64,000 bases of DNA from Asticcacaulis sp. AND118 (GCF_020535245.1 NZ_CP084910.1:1-64000); one strand, 5' to 3'; positions 13,080-22,978 are shown, counted from the first letter of the stretch. Numbers and translations are program-made. Notes: generated from the sequence alone by a model not told the origin.

Positions 13080-13766
13080 ATGACCCTGCCAGCCGACCCC
13101 CGCGTCATTGTCGCCCTCGATGAGCCCGATCTGGCCTCGGCCCGCCGTCTGGTGCAGGTGCTTGGCGACCACGTCAGCTATTACAAAATCGGCCTGACTC
13201 TTTTGGGACAGGGCGGTCTGTCTCTCACCGAAGAGCTTGGCGCGCAAGGCAAGCAGGTGTTTCAGGACTGGAAACTGCACGATATCGGCGCACAGGTCGA
13301 AGGCGCGACGGAAGCCATTTCGCGCGGGGCCTGCGACATGCTGACCGTCCACGCCGAGCCTCAGGTGATGAAGGCCGCCGTTCGCGGTCGTCAGGGCCAT
13401 ACGAAGCTTCTGGGCGTGACCGTCATGACTACGCTGAAACAGGACGATCTGGACGAGATGGGCTACGGCATGGCGCTGGAAGACCTCGTCAAGCGCCGCG
13501 TGGATCAGGCGGTCGCGGCCGGCATGGATGGCGTGGTGGCCAGTCCGCACGAAGCGGCGATGATCCGCGCCCGCGTGCCTGCTGATTTTCTGATCATCAC
13601 CCCCGGCGTGCGTCCGGAATGGGCCGACGCCAACGATCAGAAGCGCATCGCCACCCCCGCCGACGCCATCCGCAACGGAGCGACTCATATGGTCATCGGC
13701 CGCCCGATCACACGCGCTCCCGATCCGGTGGTGGCGGTTCAGGCGATTCTGGCGGAACTGGCTTGA
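13080..13766 (+). CDS. pyrF: Orotidine 5'-phosphate decarboxylase
   Basis: PyrF converts OMP to UMP, the last step of de novo pyrimidine synthesis. The 228-residue protein has the catalytic DxKxxD signature in FQDWKLHDIG (about residues 61-70) and the phosphate-binding TPGVRP and GRPITRAPDP loops near the C-terminus. I chose the ATG at 13080 because AGGAG lies 7 bp upstream (13069-13073). A small hairpin TGACAG/CTGTCA lies at 12998-13013 in the leader. Confidence 0.95.
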   Translation: MTLPADPRVIVALDEPDLASARRLVQVLGDHVSYYKIGLTLLGQGGLSLTEELGAQGKQVFQDWKLHDIGAQVEGATEAISRGACDMLTVHAEPQVMKAAVRGRQGHTKLLGVTVMTTLKQDDLDEMGYGMALEDLVKRRVDQAVAAGMDGVVASPHEAAMIRARVPADFLIITPGVRPEWADANDQKRIATPADAIRNGATHMVIGRPITRAPDPVVAVQAILAELA

Positions 13767-13804
13767 TTCCATACCTAGTGGCCTAGCCAGGAGGGCGTGG
13801 AGCA

Positions 13805-14044
13805 TCAAAAATCGCTGACAATGCCCTTGCGCTCCCAGTCGCCGTAGCGCGTGGGTTCCAGCCCCGCCGGGCCGCCATCCTCGACGGGCCGTTCCGCCGT
13901 CTCTTTTTCGGCCTGAGCGCGGCGTTCTTCGGCCTCGGCCAGAGCGCGCTGCGCCGCCGGGCTCAGAATTTTTTCCGGCGCGGCATTCGTTTCAGCATCG
14001 TCAATTGATTGCGAAGTCGTTTCGCCGTTTTTTTCAGATGACAT
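13805..14044 (-). CDS. DUF1674 protein, SDHAF4-like
   Basis: This 79-residue protein has a low-complexity acidic N-terminal half and ends in the hallmark PTRYGDWERKGIVSDF. That motif defines DUF1674, the bacterial counterpart of mitochondrial SDHAF4, which binds the flavinylated SdhA subunit and helps assemble succinate dehydrogenase. No sdh genes are nearby, so the role is inferred from the family alone. It is convergent with pyrF and divergent from htpX. Confidence 0.85.
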   Translation of the reverse strand: MSSEKNGETTSQSIDDAETNAAPEKILSPAAQRALAEAEERRAQAEKETAERPVEDGGPAGLEPTRYGDWERKGIVSDF

Positions 14045-14136
14045 TTTCGTAAGCGCCTTAAATTCGTCTGCGATTTCCTTATATGTAGCGTCTGTGCAGT
14101 GTCACTGCAATCTCTATACTTAGGAGCCTCTTAACT

Positions 14137-15033
14137 ATGAACCCGTTCAAGACCTTTATGCTTCTGGCTGGTATGACCGCGCTGTTCGGCGCGATCGGTC
14201 TGGCGATTGGCGGGCCTGCGGGTATGCTGATCGCGTTGGGTCTGGCGTTGGCCATGAACGCCTTCGCCTACTGGAACTCCGATAAGATGGTGCTGAAAGC
14301 CTATCAGGCCGAGCCCGTCGATCCGTCGACCGCCACCGGCCTGATCCGCAACTATTATGACGACATCGCCGAGATGAGCCACCGCGCGGGCCTGCCCATG
14401 CCGGCGGTCTATATCATTCACAACGATCAGCCCAACGCCTTCGCCACCGGCCGCAACCCGCAAAACGCTGCCGTGGCCGCCACGACCGGCCTGTTGCGCA
14501 TGCTGGACCGCAGCGAAATCCGCGGTGTGATGGCGCACGAACTGGCGCACGTGAAGAACCGCGACACGCTGATCATGACGGTTACGGCGACGCTGGCCGG
14601 TGCGATTGCCTCCATCGCCAACTTTGCCATATTCTTCGGAAGCAGCAACGACGACGAGGACGGCATCAACCCCGTCGCCGCTATCCTGATGGCCATTGTT
14701 GCCCCGATGGCCGCCATGCTGGTGCAGATGGCCATTTCGCGCGTCCGCGAATACGAGGCCGACCGCATCGGCGCCGAGCTGTGCGGCGATCCGGAAAGCC
14801 TGGCCCGCGCCCTGCACAAGATCGAGCGGTACGCCCACGGCATCCCCAACCACGAAGCCGAACGCAATCCGGCTTCGGCGCACATGTTCATTATCAACCC
14901 GTTGTCGGGTAAGCGCATGGACAATCTGTTCTCGACCCACCCGGCGACCGACAACCGCGTCCGCGCCCTGATGGAGTTGGGCGTGCGTATGGGCAATCGC
15001 GGCAGCGGCATGACCAGCGTGCCGACCACTTAA
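14137..15033 (+). CDS. htpX: Membrane zinc metalloprotease HtpX
   Basis: HtpX is an M48-family protease that removes damaged inner-membrane proteins. The 298-residue protein has two N-terminal helices (about residues 5-45), the zinc motif HELAH (about 133-137), two further hydrophobic segments (about 147-165 and 178-198) and the third ligand in REYEADRIG (about 205). It is preceded by AGGAG at 14121-14125, 11 bp before the ATG. Confidence 0.93.
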   Translation: MNPFKTFMLLAGMTALFGAIGLAIGGPAGMLIALGLALAMNAFAYWNSDKMVLKAYQAEPVDPSTATGLIRNYYDDIAEMSHRAGLPMPAVYIIHNDQPNAFATGRNPQNAAVAATTGLLRMLDRSEIRGVMAHELAHVKNRDTLIMTVTATLAGAIASIANFAIFFGSSNDDEDGINPVAAILMAIVAPMAAMLVQMAISRVREYEADRIGAELCGDPESLARALHKIERYAHGIPNHEAERNPASAHMFIINPLSGKRMDNLFSTHPATDNRVRALMELGVRMGNRGSGMTSVPTT

Positions 15034-15070
15034 GCGGGTTGGGCTGAAGGGACTTTGCTGATATAGCGGC

Positions 15071-15125
15071 CCCTCATCCGGCCTTTCCGGTCACCTTCTC
15101 CCCGTCAAACGGGGAGAAGGACGTA
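15071..15125. repeat. Dispersed alphaproteobacterial intergenic hairpin repeat
   Basis: The region holds CCCCTCATCCGGCC followed by a perfect hairpin, CCTTCTCCCCG (15094-15104) and CGGGGAGAAGG (15110-15120), with a 5-nt loop. From memory this motif is scattered between genes in many alphaproteobacteria. It may also end htpX transcription. Confidence 0.7.
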
Positions 15126-15151
15126 ACGCGCAGCATCTTCTGAGAGTTTGC

Positions 15152-16546
15152 ATGTCCCAAAATTCTGGCCGGACTCCCGGCAAGCCAGCCCGTCCGTCGC
15201 AAGGCAAACCTCGTCCCTCTGCGCGCCCTAGCCGCCCCAAGCCTGACGCCACGGAAAGCATGGACAACGACATCGGCATCCCGGCGCGCCTCGCCGCGGT
15301 GACCCTGATCAAGGCCGCGCTGGAAAAGCGCAGCGGTTTCGACGAGACCGCCGCCAGCGCCGACTTCCTCAAGCTGTCGGAATCCGAGCGCGCCTTTGCG
15401 CGCGCCCTGGCCCTGCTTGTCCTGCGACGCCTGGGGCAACTCGACCACGTCATCCACAAGAAGACCCAGAAGATGCCGCCCGAAGCGGTGCGTCAGTTGC
15501 TGCGCATCGGCATGGCGCAGATCTTCTTCATGCAGGTGCCCGACTTCGCTGCCGTTTCGACCACGGTGAAGATCGCCGAGCGCGAGAACAAGACCCGCCC
15601 GTTCAAGGGCCTGATCAACGCCATCCTGCGCGGCCTGATCCGCGACGGCAAGCTGTCGGACGTCAATCCCAAGCGCCTTGTCCCCGACTGGCTGTGGCAG
15701 CGCTGGGCGCAAACCTATGGCGAGGACAATGCCGCCGGCATGGCGACCGTCCTGACCGAGGAGCCGGCCACCGACCTCAGCTTCCGCAACGCCGCCGACC
15801 GCGACGCCTTGGTCGAACCGCTGCAAGGCGAGGCCGTCGGTCCGGTCAATCTGCGGTCGGCCCTGCGCGGCGATCTGCGTCAGTGGGCGGAATACGAAGC
15901 CGGCAAGTGGTGGGTGCAGGACATCGCCGCAGCCACCCCGGTCAATCTGCTGGGCGATTTGAGCGGCAAGACCGCGCTCGACGTCTGCGCCGCGCCGGGC
16001 GGCAAGACCATGCAACTGATCGCCAAAGGGGCGCAGACCGTGGCCATCGATCGCTCGAAGAACCGCCTCAAACGCGTTGAGGACAATCTCAAGCGTCTGG
16101 ATATGACGGCGGAAATTCATAATGCCGACGCCTCGACCTTCGACGATCCGCGTCAATTCGACGTGGTGCTGGTCGATGCCCCCTGTTCGGCCACCGGCAC
16201 CTATCGCCGCCAGCCGGACGTGCTGTGGGCCACCCGCCCCGCCGATATCGCCAAGCTGGCGGACGTGCAGCACCGTCTGCTCGACGCGCTGGCCCCGCGT
16301 GTGAAACCCGGCGGCGACTTCCTCTACAGCACCTGTTCGCTGGAGCGCGAAGAGGGCGAAACGCAGATTCTCGCCTTCCTGCGCCGGAACAAGGACTTCA
16401 CTCTGGTCAAGCACACAGCCGATCAGCACCCGGACATACCCGCCGCCTCATTTGCGCCCGAAGGCTGGTTGAGATTGCTGCCGCATCAGCGTAAGGGAGG
16501 GCAGGACGGGTTCTTCGTCGCGCACCTGAAACGCAACCCCGCATAA
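15152..16546 (+). CDS. RsmB/NOP-type 16S rRNA m5C methyltransferase
   Basis: This RsmB (Sun/Fmu) family enzyme probably methylates a cytosine of 16S rRNA with SAM. The 464 residues comprise a basic, disordered N-terminus (1-40), a NusB-like RNA-binding domain (about 45-185) and a Rossmann methyltransferase domain. The SAM motif is DVCAAPGGKT (about 275), the DAPCSATG loop carries one of the two conserved cysteines and STCSLEREEGE carries the other. It precedes rpe by 9 bp and starts the run rsmB-rpe-heparinase-purH, all on the plus strand. Confidence 0.88.
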   Translation: MSQNSGRTPGKPARPSQGKPRPSARPSRPKPDATESMDNDIGIPARLAAVTLIKAALEKRSGFDETAASADFLKLSESERAFARALALLVLRRLGQLDHVIHKKTQKMPPEAVRQLLRIGMAQIFFMQVPDFAAVSTTVKIAERENKTRPFKGLINAILRGLIRDGKLSDVNPKRLVPDWLWQRWAQTYGEDNAAGMATVLTEEPATDLSFRNAADRDALVEPLQGEAVGPVNLRSALRGDLRQWAEYEAGKWWVQDIAAATPVNLLGDLSGKTALDVCAAPGGKTMQLIAKGAQTVAIDRSKNRLKRVEDNLKRLDMTAEIHNADASTFDDPRQFDVVLVDAPCSATGTYRRQPDVLWATRPADIAKLADVQHRLLDALAPRVKPGGDFLYSTCSLEREEGETQILAFLRRNKDFTLVKHTADQHPDIPAASFAPEGWLRLLPHQRKGGQDGFFVAHLKRNPA

Positions 16547-16555
16547 GAGTTTTTC

Positions 16556-17215
16556 ATGACCACGCCGCTGATCTGCCCTTCGATTCTCGCCTCCGATTTT
16601 TCCAAGCTGGGCGAAGAAGTGCGCGCCATCGACGCCGCCGGGGCCGACTGGATTCATATCGACGTGATGGACGGGCATTTCGTGCCCAACCTGACCATCG
16701 GGCCGGACGTGGTGAAGGCGCTGCGCCCCCATACGCAAAAAACCTTCGACGTGCACCTGATGGTCACGCCGGTCGATCCGTATCTGGAGGCCTTCCGCGC
16801 CGCCGGGGCCGACTATATGAGCGTCCACCCGGAATCGGGTCCGCACCTGCACCGTACTCTGAAACAGATCCGCCATCTGGGGGCCAGGGCCGGCGTGGTG
16901 CTCAATCCGGCCACGCCGCTCGACGGTCTGGAATGGATCATGGATGATCTCGATCTGATCCTATTGATGAGCGTCAATCCGGGCTTTGGTGGGCAAAGCT
17001 TTATCGAAAGCCAGTTGCGCAAGATCGAAGCGGTGCGCAAGACACTCGATGCGCTGGGTCACCCGGCCGTGCTTCAGGTCGATGGCGGCGTGAACCTGCA
17101 AAACGCCGCCGCCTGCGTCGCTGCCGGAGCCACGGCGCTGGTCGCGGGCACCGCCGTGTTCAAGGGCGGTCCCGGCGCCTACGCTGCCAATATCAAGTCG
17201 CTCAAGGGTCTCTGA
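16556..17215 (+). CDS. rpe: Ribulose-phosphate 3-epimerase
   Basis: Rpe interconverts ribulose 5-phosphate and xylulose 5-phosphate in the pentose phosphate pathway. The 219-residue TIM-barrel protein starts CPSILASDFSKLGEE and shows the two family signatures: HIDVMDGHFVPN, with the metal-binding His and Asp, and MSVNPGFGGQSF, the phosphate-binding loop. The second catalytic Asp is in QVDGGVN. It lies 9 bp after the methyltransferase gene and 4 bp before the heparinase-like gene, so it is probably in one operon with them. Confidence 0.95.
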   Translation: MTTPLICPSILASDFSKLGEEVRAIDAAGADWIHIDVMDGHFVPNLTIGPDVVKALRPHTQKTFDVHLMVTPVDPYLEAFRAAGADYMSVHPESGPHLHRTLKQIRHLGARAGVVLNPATPLDGLEWIMDDLDLILLMSVNPGFGGQSFIESQLRKIEAVRKTLDALGHPAVLQVDGGVNLQNAAACVAAGATALVAGTAVFKGGPGAYAANIKSLKGL

Positions 17216-17219
17216 CCCG

Positions 17220-18953
17220 ATGCAGGTCTATGAGCAGCCCATCGCCATAGCCGGTCACGCCGCGGTGCGGACACCTTGGGGCAAGGTCGTGCGGGCCTGG
17301 GCGCGCCGTCAGGCCGCCGCCGAAATCTTCGGCATGCCGGGCTATCGCCTGTCGTTGCGCGGCCCCGCCATCGAAGGCTTTATCGCCGCGCCCCACGAAA
17401 TCCGCCTGCCCAATCCCCACCTGGGCAAGGCCATGATGTCGGGCCGTTACAGCCTCGGTGGCGCGCGCATGAGCGTGCAGGGCTCCGGCGATCCGTGGAA
17501 CCGTCCCTCGCCCACCCGGGCCTTTGCGGTCGAATTGCACCGCTTCTGCTGGCTGCGCCACCTGTTCACCCAGGGCGAAGACGGGGTGAAGGAAGGCCTG
17601 CGTCTGTTCCTTTTGTGGGAAAAGACTTTCCGCAAGTGGACGCCGTTTGCGTGGGATCAGGGCGTACTGGCCCGCCGCCTGATCAATCTCAGCGTCTTTG
17701 CCCGCCGCCTGTCGGCCTATGCTTCCGAAGCCGAAGCTCAGTGCCTCGCGCAATCCATGGCCGAACAGGCCCGCCACCTGTGGCGCCTGCCGCGCAATCT
17801 GGCCTGGTACGCGCAAAAGGCCACGGCGCTGGTCCTCACAGGCTGCGTCCTGTCGGGCCGGGCCGGAGACGCCCTGCGCCGCAAGGGCCTGCAAATCCTG
17901 CCCAAGGCGCTGAAGCGCACCATCCTGCCCGACGGCTCGCACGCCTCGCGCAGCGTACAGGCCGGGCTGGAACTGCTCTACGATCTGCTGCTGATCGAGG
18001 ACGGGCTGAACCAGCGCGGTCTGGCCATTCCCGACTATCTCGAAACCGCCATCGAACGCCTCAGCCGCTTCGTACGCACCCTGTCGCATCCCGATGGGTC
18101 GCTGTGCGCGTTTCAAGGCTCGGAATCGCTGCTGGCCGAACAGGTCGCCCCGGCGCTGCTGCACGAAGAAAAGCGCCCGCTGGCCCCGACCACGCTTCCC
18201 GTATCGCTGGAGCATGGCCGTTATCAGCGCCTGCTGGGCCGCTCACTCACCGTCTATGTCGATACGGGCGAGCCACGTCACGGACCGTTGGGCTACGCCG
18301 CCTGCGATCACCCGATGAATTTCGAAGTTTCCGGCGGCCGCGACAAGCTGTTCGTCACGCCGGGCTGGGCGCCGGGTCAGTCGGACCACCACGAATTCCG
18401 TATCATCAACGCCGCCAATACGCTGACGCTCGGCGACATGCCGATCCTCAGCCCCGTTACCGGGCGGTTCGGTGAACTGCTGCACTTCGGGCTTGAGGGC
18501 CTGCGCTACCGCATCCGCAGCCGCCGCATCGAATCCGAAGACGCCGGCTCGCTGATCGAGATGGAACACGAAGGCTGGCGTCCGGTCTTCGGCATCAAGC
18601 ACGAGCGCCGCCTCTATGTCGATCCGCAGCGCGACGAACTGCGCGGCGAGGAGAAGTTGATCCCGGTCGAACCGAAGAAGGAACTGCCGGAACAGGCACC
18701 CTACGTGCTGCGCTTCGTGCTGCACCCGGAGGTGCAGGCCTCTCTGGCGCGCGACAAGCGTTCGATCCTGCTGCGCGGGCCGGGCGGACGCGGCTGGTGG
18801 CTGAGGCACGATGCGCGCGAGGTCAGTATCGAAGAGTCGAGCGTGTTTGAACGGGGGCAACCGCGCAAATCGACGACGCTTCTGCTGCGCGGTACGATGC
18901 GGCTGGCGACGCCGCTGCGCATCCGCTGGAAGCTGTCGCCTGCCGAAGCGTAA
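17220..18953 (+). CDS. Heparinase II/III family protein
   Basis: This 577-residue protein has an N-terminal alpha/alpha toroid-like region (about residues 80-290) and a beta-sandwich C-terminal half (about 320-570) as in heparinase II/III enzymes, which cleave uronate-containing polysaccharides. The segment LGYAACDHPMNFEVSGG and the DHHEFRIINAANTL stretch belong to the C-terminal domain. It has no signal peptide, so it may act in the cytoplasm, and the substrate is unknown. It starts 4 bp after rpe and lies ahead of purH, a context I recall from Caulobacter. Confidence 0.8.
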   Translation: MQVYEQPIAIAGHAAVRTPWGKVVRAWARRQAAAEIFGMPGYRLSLRGPAIEGFIAAPHEIRLPNPHLGKAMMSGRYSLGGARMSVQGSGDPWNRPSPTRAFAVELHRFCWLRHLFTQGEDGVKEGLRLFLLWEKTFRKWTPFAWDQGVLARRLINLSVFARRLSAYASEAEAQCLAQSMAEQARHLWRLPRNLAWYAQKATALVLTGCVLSGRAGDALRRKGLQILPKALKRTILPDGSHASRSVQAGLELLYDLLLIEDGLNQRGLAIPDYLETAIERLSRFVRTLSHPDGSLCAFQGSESLLAEQVAPALLHEEKRPLAPTTLPVSLEHGRYQRLLGRSLTVYVDTGEPRHGPLGYAACDHPMNFEVSGGRDKLFVTPGWAPGQSDHHEFRIINAANTLTLGDMPILSPVTGRFGELLHFGLEGLRYRIRSRRIESEDAGSLIEMEHEGWRPVFGIKHERRLYVDPQRDELRGEEKLIPVEPKKELPEQAPYVLRFVLHPEVQASLARDKRSILLRGPGGRGWWLRHDAREVSIEESSVFERGQPRKSTTLLLRGTMRLATPLRIRWKLSPAEA

Positions 18954-19081
18954 AGCGCGCAAGCGACTTAATCGTTTCACCTGCGCGCCTCACATTTTCC
19001 GTTACAAATGAAGGGGGATTGTGGGTTTTCTTTTGCCCCCCCCTTGTGTAAACCGCGCGCAACCTCCCCTTCCCATTTCAT

Positions 19082-20698
19082 ATGGATGCGCCCATGCCCG
19101 CCGCCCCTGATTTCCCGCCCGCCCCCGATCTCGTCACACCGAAGCGCGCCCTCATCTCCCTGTCGGACAAGACCGGCCTGATCGAGGTGGCTCAGGCACT
19201 GGTCGCGGCCGGCGTCGAAATCATCTCGACCGGCGGCACGCGCGCCGCGATCGACCAGGCGGGCATCACCGTCAAGGACGTCTCCGATCTTACGCAATTT
19301 CCGGAAATGATGGATGGTCGCGTCAAGACCCTGCACCCCAAGGTGCACGGCGGCCTGCTGGCCTATCGCGACGCGCCGGAACACGCCAAGGCCCTGAGCG
19401 AGCACGATATCACCCCCATCGACATCGTGTGGATCGACCTTTACCCGTTCGAAAACACCGTTGCTGCGGGCGGGGGTTTTGAAGCGGCCATCGAAAATAT
19501 CGACATCGGCGGTCCGGCCATGATCCGTTCTTCGGCCAAAAACCATCCCTATGTCGCCGTCTGCGTCGACAAGTCTTGCATCGACGCCGTAATCGAAGCG
19601 GTAAAATCGACCGGTCAAACCTCGCTGGAACTGCGCAAGAAACTGGCCGCCAAGGCCTTCGCCCGCACCGCCGCCTACGACAGCGCCGTTTCGACCTGGT
19701 TCGCGGGGCAACTGGGCGATGGCTATCCGCTGCGCAAGACCATCGGCGGCACGCGCCTGCAAACCATGCGCTACGGCGAAAACCCGCACCAGTCCGCCGC
19801 CTTCTACAAGACCGGCGAAGAGCGTCCCGGCGTCGCCACCGCGAAGCAGCTTCAGGGCAAGGAACTGAGCTACAACAACGTTGCCGACACCGACGCCGCC
19901 ATCGAGCTGGTGGCCGAATTCGAGCAACCCGCCTGCGTCATCGTCAAGCACGCCAATCCCTGTGGCGTGGCGGTCGGCCTTGATTTGCTGACGGCCTATA
20001 AGCGCGCGCTGGAATGCGACGACGTGTCGGCCTTCGGCGGCATCGTGGCGCTGAACCGCAAGCTGGACGCCGCTACGGCGGAAAAAATCGTCGAAATCTT
20101 CACCGAAGTCATCGTCGCCCCCGAAGCCGACGACGACGCTTTGGAGATCGTCAAGGCCAAGAAGAATCTGCGCCTGCTGGTCACCGGCGCGCTGCCCGAT
20201 CCGCTGTCCGGCGGTCAGGTGTTCCGCTCGGTGGCCGGCGGTCTGCTGGTGCAGTCGCGCGACACGGCCCGCATCACCGCCGCCGACCTCAAGATCGTAA
20301 CCAAGCGTCAGCCGACCCCGACCGAGATCGAGGACATGCTGTTCGCCTTCACCGTCGCCAAGCACGTCAAGTCCAACGCCATTGTCTACGCCAGGGACGG
20401 CCGCACGGCAGGCATCGGCGCCGGTCAGATGAACCGCCGTGACTCGGCCCGCATCGCCGCCCTGCGCGCTCAGGAGGCCGCCGAAAAGATCGGCCTGACG
20501 GAATCGCTGGCCAAGGGTTCGGCCTGCGCCTCGGAAGCCTTCTTCCCCTTCCCGGATGGCCTGCTCGAAGCGGCGGCAGCGGGCGCCACGGCGGTGATTC
20601 AGCCGGGGGGGTCGATTAAGGACGCCGACGTCATTGCGGCGGCGGATGAGGCGGGCCTGACCATGGCCTTTACCGGCGTGCGCGTGTTCAGGCACTAA
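19082..20698 (+). CDS. purH: Bifunctional AICAR formyltransferase/IMP cyclohydrolase
   Basis: PurH carries out the last two steps of de novo IMP synthesis. The 538 residues hold an N-terminal MGS-like cyclohydrolase domain ([11 protein letters not shown], then [10 protein letters not shown], then [13 protein letters not shown]) and a C-terminal formyltransferase domain with the catalytic KHANPCGVA (Lys-His) and the late [10 protein letters not shown]-like segment, here [10 protein letters not shown]. Either ATG 19082 or ATG 19094 could be the start. It is followed by a large hairpin repeat region. Confidence 0.96.
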   Translation: MDAPMPAAPDFPPAPDLVTPKRALISLSDKTGLIEVAQALVAAGVEIISTGGTRAAIDQAGITVKDVSDLTQFPEMMDGRVKTLHPKVHGGLLAYRDAPEHAKALSEHDITPIDIVWIDLYPFENTVAAGGGFEAAIENIDIGGPAMIRSSAKNHPYVAVCVDKSCIDAVIEAVKSTGQTSLELRKKLAAKAFARTAAYDSAVSTWFAGQLGDGYPLRKTIGGTRLQTMRYGENPHQSAAFYKTGEERPGVATAKQLQGKELSYNNVADTDAAIELVAEFEQPACVIVKHANPCGVAVGLDLLTAYKRALECDDVSAFGGIVALNRKLDAATAEKIVEIFTEVIVAPEADDDALEIVKAKKNLRLLVTGALPDPLSGGQVFRSVAGGLLVQSRDTARITAADLKIVTKRQPTPTEIEDMLFAFTVAKHVKSNAIVYARDGRTAGIGAGQMNRRDSARIAALRAQEAAEKIGLTESLAKGSACASEAFFPFPDGLLEAAAAGATAVIQPGGSIKDADVIAAADEAGLTMAFTGVRVFRH

Positions 20699-20702
20699 TC
20701 CC

Positions 20703-20850
20703 ACATCCTCCCCTGTAGCGAAGCGTACGGGGGAGGGGGACCACGAAGTGGTGGAGGGGGTGGGCCTCGGACTCTGCCCCCTCCGTCATTTTCGCTATCG
20801 CTCAAATGCCACCTCCCCCGCTCCGCCCAAGGGCTTGCAAGGGAGGATGT
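20703..20850. repeat. Large inverted intergenic repeat between purH and the hydrolase pair
   Basis: The outer arms ACATCCTCCC (20703-20712) and GGGAGGATGT (20841-20850) are inverted. Inside lie the small hairpin ACCAC-GAA-GTGGT and G-rich and C-rich blocks (GGAGGGGGTGGG against TGCCCCCTCC) that can pair. This looks like the interspersed 'CTCCCC...GGGGGAGG' repeat common between genes in Caulobacterales and related groups. No gene fits this stretch. Confidence 0.65.
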
Positions 20851-20907
20851 ACAAAGCCGTACCGCGTGGTATCTATCCCTCGGGGACGTCTTTCCGAGGG
20901 ATTTTTC

Positions 20908-21696
20908 ATGCCTGAGACTCTGGCTGCGCGATGGGCGCGCCTGTCGCCCTGCACCGAAGCGTTCGGCCCGGCGGATGCCGTGCCGCGTCCGGCCCTGATC
21001 CTCTTCCACGGTTGTGGCGGCGTCCGCCCGCACATCTATCGCTACGCCGAAGCCGCCGCGGCCATCGGCGTGCGCGCCTATGTTGTCGACTCCCTGAAGG
21101 CCCGCGGCTGGGGCCGGTCGCACGGCGTGTCGCTGGTCTGTACCGGACTGGCCCTGCAAGGCTATGAACGTTCCGGCGACGTGCTAGCGGCCATCAAGGG
21201 TATTTCGGCCCTGCCCGAAGTCCTGTCCGACCAGATCGTGCTGTCGGGCTGGAGCCACGGCGGATGGTCGATCATGGACCTGATGACCGAGCCGCTTAAA
21301 AAATCGGGGGAGGCCAAACTGGCCGATCCCGACCCCGCCCTGATCGATCAGGTGCGCGGCCTGTTCCTCGTCTACCCCTATATCAGCTTCCCGGCCCGCA
21401 GCCTGCGTCAACCCTGGCTCTATCGCCCGCGCACGCGCGTGGCTCTGGCGCAGAAGGACCATCTGACGCCCTACGCCCGCGCCGTCGCGGTGTTCGAGCG
21501 GCTGAAGACGGACGGCCTGCCCGTCGACATCCTCAGCTTCGACGCCACCCACGCCTATGACGAGGAAAGCTTCGGCGGCTTCAACCCCATGCACCACGAT
21601 GAGGCCTCGGTAAACGGCACGACCGAAGGCATGATCGACTTCTTGCGTGAGGTCTTCGCGATGGAAGCGCCGACGCAGGTCGCGGCCACCGGCTGA
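20908..21696 (+). CDS. Alpha/beta hydrolase of the dienelactone hydrolase type, copy 1
   Basis: This 262-residue protein has the oxyanion segment LILFHGCGG, the nucleophile elbow GWSHGG (serine near residue 117) and a late histidine in DATHAYDE. No signal peptide is visible. The ATG at 20908 is preferred over an extension to 20806 that would run through the repeat. Its stop overlaps the start of a close relative by 1 bp (TGATG), a tandem duplication. The substrate is unknown. Confidence 0.75.
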   Translation: MPETLAARWARLSPCTEAFGPADAVPRPALILFHGCGGVRPHIYRYAEAAAAIGVRAYVVDSLKARGWGRSHGVSLVCTGLALQGYERSGDVLAAIKGISALPEVLSDQIVLSGWSHGGWSIMDLMTEPLKKSGEAKLADPDPALIDQVRGLFLVYPYISFPARSLRQPWLYRPRTRVALAQKDHLTPYARAVAVFERLKTDGLPVDILSFDATHAYDEESFGGFNPMHHDEASVNGTTEGMIDFLREVFAMEAPTQVAATG

Positions 21697-22442
21697 TGGA
21701 TACCCTGCAACAGCGCTTCGACCGGCTATGGCCGCATGTGACGGTGCTCGGCGCACCCGACGCTGCGCCGCGTCTGACCGTTGTGCTGTTCCACGGTTGC
21801 GGTGGCATCGGGCGCAACATCACCCTGTTTGCCGACTACGCCGTGTCGCTGGGGCTGAGGGCGGTGATCGTCGATTCCTACGCCCCGCGCGGTGTGAAGC
21901 GGCGCATGGCCGCCTTCCTCGCCTGCAACGGCCTGTGGCTGCGCGGCTATCAGCGCTCAGGTGACGTGCTGGCCCTGCTGTGGGGCCTTTCGCAAAGGTC
22001 GGAGGTGAGCGGCACCGTCCTCGCCGGATGGAGCCACGGGGCCTGGGCGATCATGGATCTGATGACACAGAGCCTGACGCGCCCCGGCGAAGCGCGGCTG
22101 TCGGACCCCATCTCCGAACCGTTGAAGCAGGTGCGCGGACTGTTCCTGATGTACCCCTATGTCAACTTCCTCGCCCGTTCGACCGATCGCGCCTGGCGCA
22201 CGCAGGTGCCGACCATGATGGTGATTGCGCTGAAAGATCATCTGGCGCGCTTCGGCCTGTCGCTAAAGGCCGTGCGCCGCCTGCGCGCTCAGGGTGTGCC
22301 ACTGGAAACCGTGGTGGTCGATTCCACCCATGCCTTCGATGAGCTGGGGGCCGACCGCTTCGGCTTCATGAAATACGACCCGCAATCGGTAAGTACCGTG
22401 CGGGCCGCCTTTGCCGATTTTGTGCGCAAATTTAAGACTTAG
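21696..22442 (+). CDS. Alpha/beta hydrolase of the dienelactone hydrolase type, copy 2
   Basis: This 248-residue paralogue of the upstream gene shares VVLFHGCGG, the nucleophile elbow GWSHGAW, the IMDLMT helix, VRGLFLMYPYVNF and the late DSTHAFDE histidine. It is translationally coupled to copy 1 by TGATG. The two copies diverge most between the oxyanion loop and the elbow. Its last 4 bp overlap the 3' end of the convergent copper-chaperone gene (22439-22442). Confidence 0.75.
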   Translation: MDTLQQRFDRLWPHVTVLGAPDAAPRLTVVLFHGCGGIGRNITLFADYAVSLGLRAVIVDSYAPRGVKRRMAAFLACNGLWLRGYQRSGDVLALLWGLSQRSEVSGTVLAGWSHGAWAIMDLMTQSLTRPGEARLSDPISEPLKQVRGLFLMYPYVNFLARSTDRAWRTQVPTMMVIALKDHLARFGLSLKAVRRLRAQGVPLETVVVDSTHAFDELGADRFGFMKYDPQSVSTVRAAFADFVRKFKT

Positions 22443-22978
22443 TGACCGGTATGTTCGCTGGCGGCGGCCAGCGGCGTATTCGACACCGGCGCATCGATGC
22501 TCACCGTCCCGGCCTTCTCGAACGTCAGGGTCAGGGTTTGCGTCTGACCGTCCGCCGGACGCGTCGTCAGGCCCATCAGCATGATGTGGTTGCCGCCGGG
22601 CTTAAGCTCCAGCGTCTCACCGGCCTTGATGGCGAAGCCTTCCGGCATCTCGGCCATCATCATCTTGTCGCCGTCCATCTTCATGGTGTGCAACTCGACC
22701 TTGGCCGCGCAATCGCAAGCCGCCGACACCAGACGATCATCGTCCTTGCCGATATTTTTGATCGTCACGTAGGCGGCGGTATTGGGGTTCTGCCCCAGCG
22801 CCGCACGCACGGCATAGTGCGACAACTCCATGCCGCTCTGGGTCTTCACGCCGTCCACATTGGTCTTGGTCTCGACCTTGGTGACGCCGCCTTCGGTCTT
22901 TTCCGACTTGACCTCGGTTTTGGTGTCGCAGGCCGCCAGCGAAAGCGCCGCCAGAGACAGAACGATAAGCTTACGCAT
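22439..22978 (-). CDS. PCu(A)C-type periplasmic copper chaperone, lipoprotein
   Basis: This 179-residue protein has a lipoprotein signal with lipobox LAAC (Cys17), then a charged Lys/Glu/Thr-rich linker and a cupredoxin-like DUF461 domain. The copper-binding pattern is visible as VELHTMKM, MMMAEMPEGF and GGNHIMLMGL. PCu(A)C proteins deliver Cu(I) to the CuA or CuB site of cytochrome oxidase. It follows trpS by 27 bp on the same strand, so it may be read from the murJ-trpS transcript. It ends with a His tail, TGH. Confidence 0.85.
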   Translation of the reverse strand: MRKLIVLSLAALSLAACDTKTEVKSEKTEGGVTKVETKTNVDGVKTQSGMELSHYAVRAALGQNPNTAAYVTIKNIGKDDDRLVSAACDCAAKVELHTMKMDGDKMMMAEMPEGFAIKAGETLELKPGGNHIMLMGLTTRPADGQTQTLTLTFEKAGTVSIDAPVSNTPLAAASEHTGH

